In this document: positions 13,849 through 26,850 of the stretch, piece after piece
Layout of the letters: every line of letters begins with the position of its first letter
Position numbering within the stretch: position 1 is the first letter of the stretch
Assembly: GCF_020085105.1 (NCBI RefSeq)
Contig: NC_058053.1
Span: 15,586,888 to 15,650,887 of the forward strand
Direction of reading: 5' to 3'
From: Siniperca chuatsi
Taxonomy: Eukaryota; Chordata; Actinopteri; Centrarchiformes; Sinipercidae
Length of the DNA stretch: 64,000 bases
The notes under the pieces: generated by a model
Databases searched by the model: none
What the model saw: only the letters and a program-made list of their open reading frames with translations
Told to the model about the DNA's origin: nothing
Program-made: the position numbers and the translations under genes

Positions 13849-14217
13849 AGGGCTGCAACTAACGATTATTTTCATTATTAATTCTTATTCATGTGCTGAT
13901 TATTTTCTCAATTAATCTTATTCATAATTTGTTCTATAAAACCTCAGAAAATAGTGAAAAAGGCCAATCACAACTCCCTAAAGCCCAAGCTGATGCCTTA
14001 AATTATCTTTTTTACTCCGACTAACAATCTAAAACCCAAAGATTTTCACTTTACCATAATTTAAGACAAGGAAAAGCAGCAAGTCCTGACAAGTTGGAGC
14101 ATCCAAATATTTGGCATTTGTGCTTGAAAAATGTTTTAAACAATCATTTATTATGTAAAAATGGTTGTGGATTAATTTTCTGCTGGATTACTTATTGACT
14201 AATTGTTCCAGTTCTAC
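13849..14217. repeat. Inverted-repeat MITE, family C, copy 2
   Basis: It begins AGGGCTGCAACTAACGATTA and ends near TTGACTAATTGTTCCAGTTC. Internal blocks AATAGTGAAAAAGGCCAATC and AACCCAAAGATTTTCA match the same positions, inverted, in copies 1 and 3. This is a well-known type of teleost palindromic element. Confidence 0.75.
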
Positions 14218-15558
14218 ATGCCAATATATACATTAAATGTTCGGAATTGTTGCAGTATCCTATACTGATCGTGTAGAGGTCTATTCCTAGTGCTACTCCA
14301 CTGAAATGGGGGACAAAATCCACAGTCCTCCTTCTGTGCAAAAACGTTATCCAAAGTTCAACTGAAGCTGATTAAAGGCTACTGCAGTCTGAGGTATCCA
14401 AAAGGTGGCTTTTGATTCCTTTGCATTAAGAAAATGAAATTGTTTGTGGCTGAAATGAAGAGCAAATGTCATTTTTGTGACCATAACCTCAACTGACTGT
14501 TTCTTTTAAGGATTACAGGAGATTCATTCAGATCTTTGAGGCAATATGGCATATTGTGCTTAATGTACACCCAGGACGCAGGTTTTCAGTTCAAGATAAA
14601 AAGCTGACAGAAAACATAAGCAATCTGACCTCAGAAACTTGGGTGGTGCTGCTTTTTGTAACAACAAGTTCAGTCGTGAACAGTGTTCAGAGAGAGTGGT
14701 GCATGAGTTACGTTTCTATGCTTTTACTGAAATGTCACATGCATACCTGATCTCAAATATAATTACTTTCACAGTGAGAGGCCAGCACTAAATGTACTGG
14801 GTGGGTTTCTTACTCAGTCATTCCTACGATGCAAAGAAGCAGACTTTTTACGACAATTTCCGCCGCTAGGCCTAAATTATAACTTTTAAATGAATACCAT
14901 TTTCATATTCATATTGAAACACAAAATGTAATGTTAGGATGTTTCTAGACAGGAAGAGAGGCTGGAAGGTACAAATTATTATTATTAAATGAGAATTATT
15001 GTTTAGTGAGCATGTGCCATGAAGGAGGAACATTTCTAAGACCGGTCCACGAAGATCTTTTTCTTCACACACTGATCTTGCTGGTCATATACAGATCATT
15101 GATTCCCAACCAAGGGTACTTTTACCCCAGGGGCTATTTCTGCAGTTGTCAGTGGGTACATGGAAAGATTGTGGAGTAGCTCAATTAACTTGAAAAAATA
15201 TAAATAATAATTTGTTTTATGTGCATATGAAAAATATGAATGTCTGCTTTTTAAATATTTTTGTACAAAAGCACACATGTATAAGACATTTGTTTTCTAA
15301 TATTGCTATGTTGCTACATATTGCCATTATTTCCTTCAGTTTTATAGAGCAACAGGTCACTTAACTAATCATTTCAAATGTCAAATTAATTAATTGATCA
15401 CCAGAACAAGGATCTAAAAACAAAACATACTGTAGGTCAACAGATTTAACTGTTGGAGTGCAATGGCAACAATGACAAAAAGTGCCTTGTTCAGTGTGGG
15501 TGGCTATCATCAGTAATAGATAATAATTTAGCTTTAGCAATGATTTCTAAGTTAACTG

Positions 15559-16023
15559 AATAGTTTGACATTTTGGTAAAATCCCCGTTTCGCCTTTTTG
15601 TAGAGTTAGATGAGAAGATCAATACCACTCAATATCACTCCATTCATGAAGCTAACAGCCAGCAGCCGGTGGGCTAACCGTTAGCTTAGCGTAAAGACAG
15701 GAAACAGGGGGAAACAGCTAGCCTGTCCAAAAGTAACAAAATCTGCCTACCAGCACCTCTAAATCTAAACAACGAACATGTTATATTTTGTTACTTTGTA
15801 CAGTATAAAAACTGAAGTGTAAAAATGACAATTTGTGGTTTTACACACTATTTTTTGGGTGAGCACAGTGACTTTCTGGAGTCTTGTCATCACCGAGCTA
15901 AGCTAAGCTAACCATCTCGCTGTAGCTTCATATTAAATGGATAAATACAAAAGTGGTATCAATTTTCTCATCTAACTATGGGCAAGAAAGCAAATAAAGT
16001 ATATCCCAAAATGTCAAACTATT
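15559..16023. repeat. Inverted-repeat MITE, family D, copy 1
   Basis: The ends are near-perfect inverted repeats: AATAGTTTGACATTTTGG on the left and CCAAAATGTCAAACTATT on the right. Inside, TTAGATGAGAAGATC faces ATTTTCTCATCTAAC, and TAACCGTTAGCTTAGCGTAA faces AGCTAAGCTAAGCTAACC. Related copies are at 31960 and 60579. Confidence 0.8.
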
Positions 16024-16400
16024 TCTTAAAGCAGTACAGTGTCTCTGCAGGACCCATCTAATACATTGAAATTAGTTCATAAAATTGTCTGTGTTTTATA
16101 AAATAACTTGTTGCTTTGCAACAAGTTGAATTGTTAATGATACCCTAATAGGACAAAATGATTCTTGGTAATGCTGACTAAGACCATGAACAATGTGAAG
16201 TGCAGTAATAGGCTATATGCAGCGTCCAAATTTAGCCTATATTGTCCACACTAATTCATAAAGTTAAGATGTAACTTTATGTTTGACTTAGCAAAGAATA
16301 TTAAAGTATCAGTTGCTGTCATTTGTCAAATAGTAGTGAGATAAAATGAGTTCACTGATGATTTGATTTGGCAGGAAAAAACACAGAAACGCTCAGATAA

Positions 16401-18181
16401 AATTTGTCAGTAATTTATTCATCAGTCCAACTGTACATGATGCAGTGAGAGAGGGACACCAGACGATGAGTAACATGGAGGATTACAACGATGCCAGTGC
16501 TATGGCAGCACCTGGAACACACCAACTATCAGCTGGACTGGAAATAATAGCCCTGCAAAAGGAAACTGTTCAGGCCTCAATATGCACAGGCACCATACAG
16601 TGTGTTTGTGTACGTGTGTGTGTGCATGTGTGTGATTAAAAATATCAGATGAAAAACACACAAAAATGATTTTCAGTTCCACAAATGTAAAAGGTTGCTC
16701 TCTCGCTTTTTCATTGGAAATATTAATTCAGTTCTTTTTTTTTATTTGTCCATTCATAGTTTGAGTATGTTGAAGCGAAGTGAAACGAGACGTGGGAGTG
16801 GCCAAATACAAAAGATTAGCTGATTAGCAGAGGTTTCTGTAATTCCATGTCTACATTGATATCATTATTACCCATACTTTTGTGCAATATCTCTTTGCAT
16901 AGTAAATAAAAGTTAAATGTTTTTGTTGTTGACATGCACCTTTTGTAGCATATTTTTCTTGCAGATTTTGGGGACTCCCATATAGAATTATAAGCCCACT
17001 ATAGTGGTTGCATGCAGCGTTTCCAGTAGAGCTGAACATGATTTCTACTAAGCGTTTATGAGAGCAAAAGGTTAAGCCAGTATAGTGGGTGTTGATGAGG
17101 ACTGTTACGTGAGACCTGGCTGGACAGGTGAGCGCCTGCATGGACAGACTTCATGCCCTCAGCAGTAGGAGAGGCACCACTGGCTGCAGACAGAGGGGAA
17201 AGTGCTGTGTGTAACAACATCCATATGTTCATGTGATTGGTTCTTTGGCATTTGAGACACTGTTGAAGATACTTCGGGGGGGGATCCTGTGACGTTAATC
17301 TGACGTGATATCAGTCTGAATCCCTCTAGAACTGACATGCTTCTCCTCGACACCACAGCTGCTCTGTCCGCTGTCGTGGATCTAACCTTTGACCGCTTCC
17401 CCGGACAATCACAGGAGGCTGTGCAGCGTGCGATTACAGTTTTGGCCCAAATCACTATTGCAGTTTTTTTTCAATAACATTGCCAAAAACACCCGCTATA
17501 CAACATGCTAAGATAAAAAACAAAATCAACTGATGTTCTAGTAAAATATGCTGTTAATTCCAAACCTGAACTCCTTATTTATGTACAATTTTGTGCGTGT
17601 GCATTCACTTCATGGTCTGCACTGCCCTTATGGGTCCACACATGCAGCCTCCTTAATCATCTACAGCACCTACATGTGAACTATAGGATCTTTAACCGTC
17701 TTTCCACTGGGTTTAGTTTTTAACAAAGTTGTCTCTTGCATTAGATAATTCCGTTGTTTTTTTTCCTCTTTGTATGTTTTTTGCGGTATATTCATAGCTT
17801 TCGTAGCCATGCAGAGCCCTGCAGAGAGGGCTCTTCATGCCAGGGGGCCAGCAAGCAGCACGCTTTATGCGGATAATCATGCCAGGTGAGAGAGTGGTGT
17901 GGATTCCGCCTGAACGCCTGTGCACTGGCACTAAAGGATGGAAGAGGAGCTCTGTCACTCTAGAGATCAGGGTGGGGAGTGTGGGTTTGTTACATGGGTG
18001 AGGTGGAGTTGAAAAGGCTGCATGTCTAATGTCACTACGATGGAATTTGTTAAAATGTCCACTATGTCTTTCAAGTAAATCTAATGCCAAAGATCAGCAG
18101 CAATAAGTGCAGTCCAGCTGTCAGGTAGCCAACTAAGGAAGCCTTGGAGGAGTCCATCTGTGATTGCCATCTCTCCTTGGG
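16401..18181 (-). other. Probable adam23 3' UTR
   Basis: This stretch follows the adam23 stop codon (18182-18184). It has no further exon and no obvious repeat other than a short TG run near 16600-16635. AATAAA on the minus strand occurs at 16746-16741 and 16419-16414; either could end the transcript. The extent is inferred. Confidence 0.4.
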
Positions 18182-21100
18182 TTAAATGGCTGAGGCGTTG
18201 GGGTCGTATCGCCGTTTCTTCACATTTCTTATGAGGAGACAAGAAACAGGAGTCAGTGTGTGCTATAATCACGTCTGTAACACAGCTAGTGCAACCTGGA
18301 CAAGCAACCACACTCATCTCTTCAGTTTACAATAGTAGACTTTTATAAGTAAAATGCCATAAACAATCTTTAACTGTTGTTATATTCAAGAGGGTAAAAT
18401 AAAAATGTTCTTCGTGGCAACTTTTTAATTAAAGGGCTTCAAGATCAAAATGCTGAAGACATTATAGTGAGGAAAGGCTGGTCCATGTTGGCCAGTTCGG
18501 CCTTGACTGCAAAGAGGCAGTTAGATGTATTTATATTCACAAACCTTTACGTCCCAAATCATGATGATTGACAGTATGTTAAACATACTGAGGCCAAGCA
18601 TTAAGAGATCATTTTTATTTAGTAAAAAGGAAGTTTTTATATTTTCTTTTGTGTTACGATTTGTGACACTGAGCATTGGATAGAAGTGACCTAAATTAAA
18701 ACTTTCACCCAGTTTATTGAGCAAAAGAACAATAAAGTCTACTTTCAAATTAGACTAATAACTGAGCTTTGAAGGTCTATGAATATAAATATCCTCTGTT
18801 GCCTTCTTGCAGACAAATGCCAATCGCCTTGGGCGTGCAACATCAGTTTACAAGGTGAAGGAGTGTAGGAGACATGTCTCATTACCAGTTTTGATGGGAA
18901 AGACATTAGTTCCACTCATAACATAACCATCTGGGAGGAAAGAACTAACATAAAATATACTCTATAGAGGAGGGAAAGAGGAGACAACCACATAAACAAC
19001 AACCACAGCAGCAGCAGCAGCAGCAACAATAACTACTACCACAACAGTGGGACAACAATGAATACGACAACAGGAGTGATGCATAACCTCCCCGTACTGT
19101 GGCTTGTTGTGGGGCTTCTATCACTCTGTCATGCACCTGTTTCAATAGTAGGCCAGTTGAAGGTGGCACTATTGCTGTGCGTGGTTCATGCAGTGCAATG
19201 TGCCGTGTCTGTACCAGGTCTGTGAAGCAGGCAGCAATGGCAGCTGGTGTGGGCGGGTCCAAGAGTCCTGCTCTGCTCTAGGGCGGAGCCTGGCCATCAA
19301 GGTGTGTGTGGTCAGCCATGGCACAAAGGCTGCGGCCAACAAAAAGGTCCTGGCTTCTGTCTGTCTGTCTCTCTCTCTGTGTCGCTCTCACCACTCCATT
19401 TAAAGTCTCACCCCCAAACAGTAACGGATTGAGAAAAAGATGGAAGTGATGAGAGCACGACAACCCTGGACCAAATCACTCTGGGCTCGGCTCAGCCTTT
19501 GTGCAATGAACTGACCTCCTCCAAATTAACAAGTCAACATGCAGAAAAGCTTTATTTCTTATTCTGTTTTTTTTTATATTTCTTTTTTTTTTGGTGACAA
19601 CCATGATGCTTTGCTACCTGGCATGCTTTGGTGGCTGCAAGATTGTATTTCTCAGTTAGTCTTTAGGCCTATTTAAATTAAGATGTGTAACACCCCAGTT
19701 GCTCAAGACAGCAGGCTAATCAGTGGTAAATTGGAACTTATTAAACAATCTATTGTACAATAAAGTACATTTCCTGGCTACACAGATATGTTAGAGGTCT
19801 ATCTTTGGATTTCAGAGGGGAAATACAATTTAAACTTATCAATACAAACTTTTTTTTAACCATTTAGCTGTTAAAAGTATTCTTCCCCTCTGTTATCAGG
19901 TCCTTCACTGAACATGCATGTCAAGCATTGAGCTCTGCCCGTCCAATCAGTTTGAGATTCTGCTACAGATCCACAGACAACGCCCACATGGAGCCCAGTG
20001 CCTCTCCAAATCACCCTTTACACATCTATACCCTTGGACATCATCCGCATCCTCTTCTATAAAACAACCAGGACTGCACACTGGATAAAGTTGTGGTTCA
20101 GGTACGTGTTAAGCATGTGTTTTCCATGTGCGTCTCAGTGTAAAATGCTTTTATTTTTATGTTTGTGTATCGTCCACCCTGGGGTCCATATTCTGTAGCA
20201 GGAGCTCAAACCCTGGTGTCTAGAAGCAGCAGGGATGCTAGAGTAACAGCAGGAGAGGCATGCAGCGTGTTGCTTACTTAAAGCCCCATCCAGTCCCCCC
20301 CAGCACTATGGCAGCCACAAGGATGGCTCCGGCGATGGAGCCTATTATTAGATTGGTGGCACTAGGACCTGTAAAGGGTTATGGGGAAAAAGACATGAGT
20401 TTCTATACTCACTGTATAAATAACATGTAACTATACAATGACGATTTCACATGGAACAGAAAACATAACCATAAGTATACTATTACAGTAAAATGACTGA
20501 ATCTGAGAATGTATTTTGCATGCTTTTCAGCCCCCTTTACTGTGTAACATGAAGATAATGAAGTAGAGGCTCTGGGAATTTTTACATTTATCTGGTGTCA
20601 GTTGAGGTAGTGATTATCAGTGGTTTGTCTGTTAAGGTTACGCAGAAGACTAGACCCTTGGTATCCATCACTATAAAGGTTTAATTAAACAGAGATTGAC
20701 AAGTGATGTGTATATGTGGCCTGCAGTATGAGCAGTAGAAAATGTTTTTAGGGGTCCCAGTCACCACACAGCCTACCACTGACTGACAAGCCAGGTCACT
20801 AACTGGACACTTCTCAGGACTGTTTTCTATCTAAATGCCCCACATGCCCCAGAAAGGAGAGGATCACAGGAGCAACCACATAACGACTAAGAATAAGAGA
20901 AAGAAAAGGGACAAGAAGAAGAGGGAGGATGAAGAAAAAGGCTTGTACTGTAGTAATGGGGAACAACAGGAAGTGGCAGGAGAGGAGGAGGAGGAGGGAA
21001 TCCATCAATCAATCACACAACACTGAAAACATCCAATCACATGACAATTATATGGTCATCACCAACACACAAGAAAACACAAAGCCACCGGGACGCACAC

Positions 21101-24100
21101 ACGGGCTCAGGCCGGCTCACGAGACCGCCCGCACACTGAGGCACCACTATGAGAGGAAGAGCTGTGAAAGGGTTAAAGATGCTTACTCTATTCCCCACCC
21201 TGTGCCTCCAAAAATCACCCCCAGGGCCAGAATGGTCCCTGCTACTGCCCCTATCAGCCTGTTAGTGGCCACGCTCACTGTGCAGAGGGAAAAGGAGCAT
21301 TATTACCACCCTGTCAAAAACAAACAGCAGGCTTCTGCTTCAGAGTCATGGATGAAGTGACACGGTTCCCTCTGTGACACTTTCCACCACCTTAACCACC
21401 TCCCCCGTCCCCCCGTGGGCAAAGTATCAGGTGTACAGGTGAACTGTGTGTTCATTTCATCTTCTGAATCAAACTAAACAAATGTAACACAGCTTTTTTA
21501 TTCTCCTTCAGTCTCCATTTTACATGGAAAGTCTTTACGACTCCTGTACACCTGTGAAATTCAGGTGTAAGAATCTGTGCTGACTCAGATCTAACAGTGT
21601 GACCGAGAATGACATTGCAATATTGCAGAACAACATAAACAGTATATCAGGTCAGTGTGAATCGTGGCTAAATTAAATGAGTGCACATAAACATGTGTGT
21701 TATTCATTCTATCAGATGCCAGAGGTTGAAAGAGGTGGAAACCGACCCTTGGGTTCTTCGTTCTGAGTGGCCTCAGGCTCTTTAGGCGGGTCAGGCATGC
21801 TACAGTCTGTCCCCGCCCAGGTGGTGTCACAGGTGCATGTGGCTTCATTGTTGCACACCTGTACAGATAAGACAGAAATAGATGAGGTGATGAGGGGAAC
21901 AAAGAGCTGTAAATAAAGGTGCTGACGCACTGGGGTACTTTTTTGGGAACTATCCCCATTGCCGTCTTCACATTTGGCACTTATAGAAGGTTATTGCTCA
22001 TCCACAGTTATTACAGGCTCCCACATAGACACTTTCCACGGTGTAAAGATGATTGTGCACCATAAAAGGTTGATAAAGATAAAGACACACTTGCGGAAAC
22101 TGATCAAGATTAATTCTATCACAGCTCTACCCTAAAATGGCATTTTTAGCCAGGTCAGCTTTGTAAAGATGGATATAATTATGCAAACATTTCTACAGGC
22201 TGAATTTAATCTAATTGGTTGAATTACACAACAAGGGCTAGATGAACAACAATGGGCTGGAAACAATGGGCCTTTTTCACAGCAGACATTTCGACTTAGT
22301 AGGAAATAATAGGAAAATAGTAGGAAAAGCACAGGTGTTACTAATTTCATTACCGATGGCTCTGTTCTATTCAAGTGTGCCACTAAGACATGACAGTGTG
22401 ACAGTGAGCCGGCAAGCTAAGCTAAGTGATGTCTGTCCCAAGCAAATGCTATTGAGCTTTGCTAGATCACAAAGAGCAAAGCGTAAATTGTGGGTTAGTT
22501 TACACAAGGACTCACCCCATGGGCAGAGCACACCTGTCCGTTAGGTCCACTAGGGCAGGTGCTCATGTTGAGTGACTGGATGGGCAGACACTTGCGGTCA
22601 AGGCACATCATCGACGGCCCACAGGGAGTCCCATCCTCCACGTAGCCTAAATCAGTCTCATCATCCAAAAGGACGTGGCCACCACTGTTGTGAGGACAGG
22701 TTGGAGGGAAGGAAAGGGGGAGAAAGATAAGGAGAGAGGAGAGGCGAGGAGAGGAGGAGGGAATAAAAACTCATACAAGGACGATTAAAGCAAAAGTGAC
22801 AAGAACTCCTGGCAATAGTTTCCAGGACATGAACAGGTCTTATTATATAGTGCACATGTGTTTACCTGCAGTCTACCACCCTGCCCTGATGGTTGAAGGA
22901 GGCTGGGGTAATATCTCCTTTCATTATTCCGATGCGAGGGTTGCGGCCAATGTTGGTACACAAAAGGTAACCACAGAACACATCACTGAAAAAGACAACC
23001 GAGAGAAATCTGTGCAGATGCCAATCTTCCACTTAATATACATTTTGACTTGTCGGGTCTTCCCCATCTATCATCACTTTTAAATCCTGTCCTAAGACCC
23101 ATCTTTTTACAACTGCGTTTGAGTCCTCTTAATTAATATGCTTTAATTTAGTCTGTTACAGTTACTTACTCATTTATTTTCATTTTAATTATTTAATTGT
23201 ATTTTTAATTTTTATAAATATTTGTTGTTTTTAATTGCGCTCTATAAATAAATTGACTTGACTTGAGTCGCTTCATAGTAAGCCATTCAATTTCTTTTCA
23301 GTTTTGGATCGTATTCTAATGTTCAAAAGTGGCCCCAACATGGATGTATTAAAAGAGCTGGAATCGTCGTGCCCTTCAAAAGTCAGCCTTGATGCCAAAA
23401 CACAATACTGCAACATAAAAACTGTTGCAAAACTGTTGACAGGAAACCTCCAACTGCAAACAAAGTCAGTTATTTCTCTAAAAACTTCTCCAGAGCCTAG
23501 AACAGCTATTTTATGTGTGTGACGTCATCACAATACAAAGTCTATGGGCTGACTGCAAGCTCAGGGAAAGAGCAGTGGTGGAAAGTAGTTTATACTTCTT
23601 CTCCACTACATTTCAGAGAGAAATATTGTACTTTTCACTTCACTACATTTAATTAAGAGCTATAGTTAAGAGTTACTTTTCAAATTAATATTTTACATAC
23701 AAAACATATGATTAGTTTATAAAATATGATCCATTGTTACAGATTAAACTACCAAAAGTATTTGAAGTAGTTAAAATTAGATCCACCTTGATCAACGACA
23801 ACATTAAAGTACCGCTTACATATCAATAATGATCCAATAATAGAATAGTATAACACTGACAGCAGCCACTCTGCATCATGAGTACTGTTATTTTTGATAC
23901 ATTTTGATGATAGTACTTCTGAACTTTTACGGGGATTTTTTTACATGAAATTCTGAATGCAGGACTTTTAGTTGTAATGGAGTATTTTTATACTATGGTA
24001 TTACTACTTTTACTTGAGTAAATTATTGAAATACTTCTTCCACCACTGGGAAAGAGGCACTAATGTGGAGTAGGCCGCATAACAATAAAGCAAACCTGGA

Positions 24101-26806
24101 GGAGAAAAAACATTTTTGGCATATGAGCCTGGTGAACAACTGCCATCTTAGGGTACGGTATTCTTAAAATACATTCAATGCTTTTAAGGACAATGTTCCT
24201 GTAAATTATTTGCCCTCTGTTGCCCGCTATTGGTTGGCTTCAAAATAACTTTAATCTCCTCCCTTGTCATTAATAAAAGAGAATGAGGAAGAACCAAAGC
24301 TCAGCCTCTGTGTAGAAATAGAAAGTAGTGTCATGCTGACATGTATAGAGGAAATACCATAGTTCATTTAATTTGTCTTCCTTTGAAACTCACTGTTTGC
24401 TGCACTGGATCCATTTGTCTCCATCCTTCCCACAGTTGCCCTTCTCTGTGCCCTCCGTGTTCAGCTTCTCATAGCAGAACTTCTCCGAGCCGCCAGATTC
24501 TGAGGGAAAGAGAGGAGGGGTGATCTGTACAGCACTGACTACCACCAGTCTCTTTTCATACAGAATCTCTGTTATGATGATACTCTGACACTCCACTAAT
24601 ACGAGCTGAGGTGAACCAAAGGAAGATTAATCTTACTTAACCCCCAGATGTATTTACACTGGTTCTCTCTGGTCTTGCACTCTCCATTATAGCAGCGGCC
24701 CTTCAGACAGAGAGAATAACATAGTAAATACATCTTCAGACTGCTGCTCTCAAACTGCTATACTGATGCATGACTGCGCCTTTTTGGACCAATACATTTT
24801 CTAATGTCATCAGTCTGCATACCTGGTTTACCTGGCAGAGGTAACCGTCTTGTTTATGAAGGTTGGGAGGGCACTGCAAACAGTCACAAACATAAGACTT
24901 CTTCGTAACCATGCAAACATGCAAGGAATGAACAGTTTGAAACCAAAAAAAGGAATGAAACAGTGCAACACAAGAACACCTGTCCAGAGTCCCCAGAGCA
25001 GGTCTCTGAGATGTCACAGTCGTTCATAGCATAGCGGCAACTGTAACCTCGTGGATAAAACTGGCAAGAAAAGGAGAGAAAGTCCAAATTAAGGTTTCAG
25101 AAGTAGAAATTAATATTTAGTGCTGTACAACTTTAAGAAAAGACCAAACTCATACCAGACACGTGTTATTGCAGCATGGGCCATCACTGCAGTGTGCCCC
25201 ATTGGCGAGGGAACACTTCTTGCAGCATTCTTTGTAGCACTCCTGAAAATAAACAGAGAAAGAGCTTCACCCATCTGAACAACAACGCGACGACAACAAA
25301 CAGACCTGACTTAGTAAAAGAAACTCACTGCTCTCGCTCCGCAGTCACACTCCTCTCCCACTTCTACAAATCCATTACCGCATTCTGTTGCCTCAAACAG
25401 CTGGCAGAAGAAGACAGGAGAGTGTAAAGGATAGAGCAGGCGTGTGCGATTCATGACAGTTGTGACTTGTAAAAGAGAGGGGCAGTGTCGTGAGCATCTA
25501 ACCTTGGTCGGCCTGTTAAACAGACACGAGCCTCCACCTTTCAGAAGGAACTCCTTGTAGTCTGCAATGCTGCATTTGGAGAATCTCCGTGGGTGTTGGA
25601 CCCTGAAGAGAGAGAATACCAGGTGATAATTAACCAGAATTGTAAGTGAAGATCAATGAGGATGGAAGCATAGTTCCAAATGCTGTTTTGTGTTTTTTAG
25701 CCACCATAAGCAAGACATTAGAGCATTCGCAATATTTGTTCTTCATTTCTGTATTGTGTTATTACACCCTGTGTATTTTTTAAGCTATTTATTACTGACT
25801 ACTGTTGTTGCTATCTATTAGTGTTACCTGTTTCACAATCTTACCGTCTAAAGCATGAAAGTATGATGGAAACGAGTGAACAGGTGATGAAATGGCCTAG
25901 AATGATACATTTTATCTATATACATTTTTTTCAGTACTTCCCAGCAGTACATAACAATAATATTTATTCATTTAATTAATGTAACTTGAACCTGGATAAG
26001 CGGCAGAAAATGGATGGATGGATTAACCAATTAAGTTTTTGCTAAACAAATGTTCAATTATGAGGTGAGCTTCCTAGTTGCTGTAGCTAGCAGTAGTGAC
26101 AGTGTTTGCTTCAAGTCTGATGGTGCTGACTGAAACACCATAAAAAAGGATTAAACAGCTTCCTGCAGCCCAATCCATTGCCGAAAAAATCCCACTTTTA
26201 CTTACTGAGTGTATAACGTCTCCTGACAGCTTGCAATCTGATACAAAAACCTTTGTAAATGAAATTTAAGACTTTTTAATACCTTCTAAGGCCTTTTGTT
26301 AGGAAATTAAATTCAATGCTTTTTAAGACTTTTTAAGACCTGCAGATACCCTGTCAGAATATTATGAGAACAAGGTCAAAGCATTTATTTTTCAGATTAA
26401 TCTACATTAAAAAATTATAAATAAAAACAAATCAAGATTTATTTTACACAACTGCTATCTGTAATGCATCAAGCAGCCTACGTGCTTTTGGTCTCAGTAC
26501 TGGTTGAATTGCAATACACTTCCATTAGAGCAAAATAAACACAATTGTTTTATTTCTGGCATTGTAGATGTAGTAAAACCTTGTCCAGTGTTACATGCCC
26601 CCGATACAGCAAAGCCGAAGAAATAAGAAACAAAATAACAATGGGAGCAGACAAAAACACGACACGGTTTTGTTGATGAAAGCACACTGACCACATTTAT
26701 ATCTGGTATTAACATTCAATCTGTATCTACCAGGTGTAAATGGTAGCTCTGATAACATCAGACTATATGCTGTAGTAATTGTTCCACTATCCCTCTCTTG
26801 TTTGTT

Positions 26807-26850
<44 letters not shown>

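Larger units (their letters stand above)
13199..16400. other. Spacer between fam237a and adam23
   Basis: No coding exon can be supported. It holds a family C element (13849-14217) and a family D element (15559-16023), with otherwise AT-rich single-copy-looking DNA. Confidence 0.6.

Noticed and set aside
18945-19262. 105-residue open frame in the last adam23 intron
   Set aside because: Cys and Ser runs come from a CAG/CAA-type simple repeat. No domain and no splice context.
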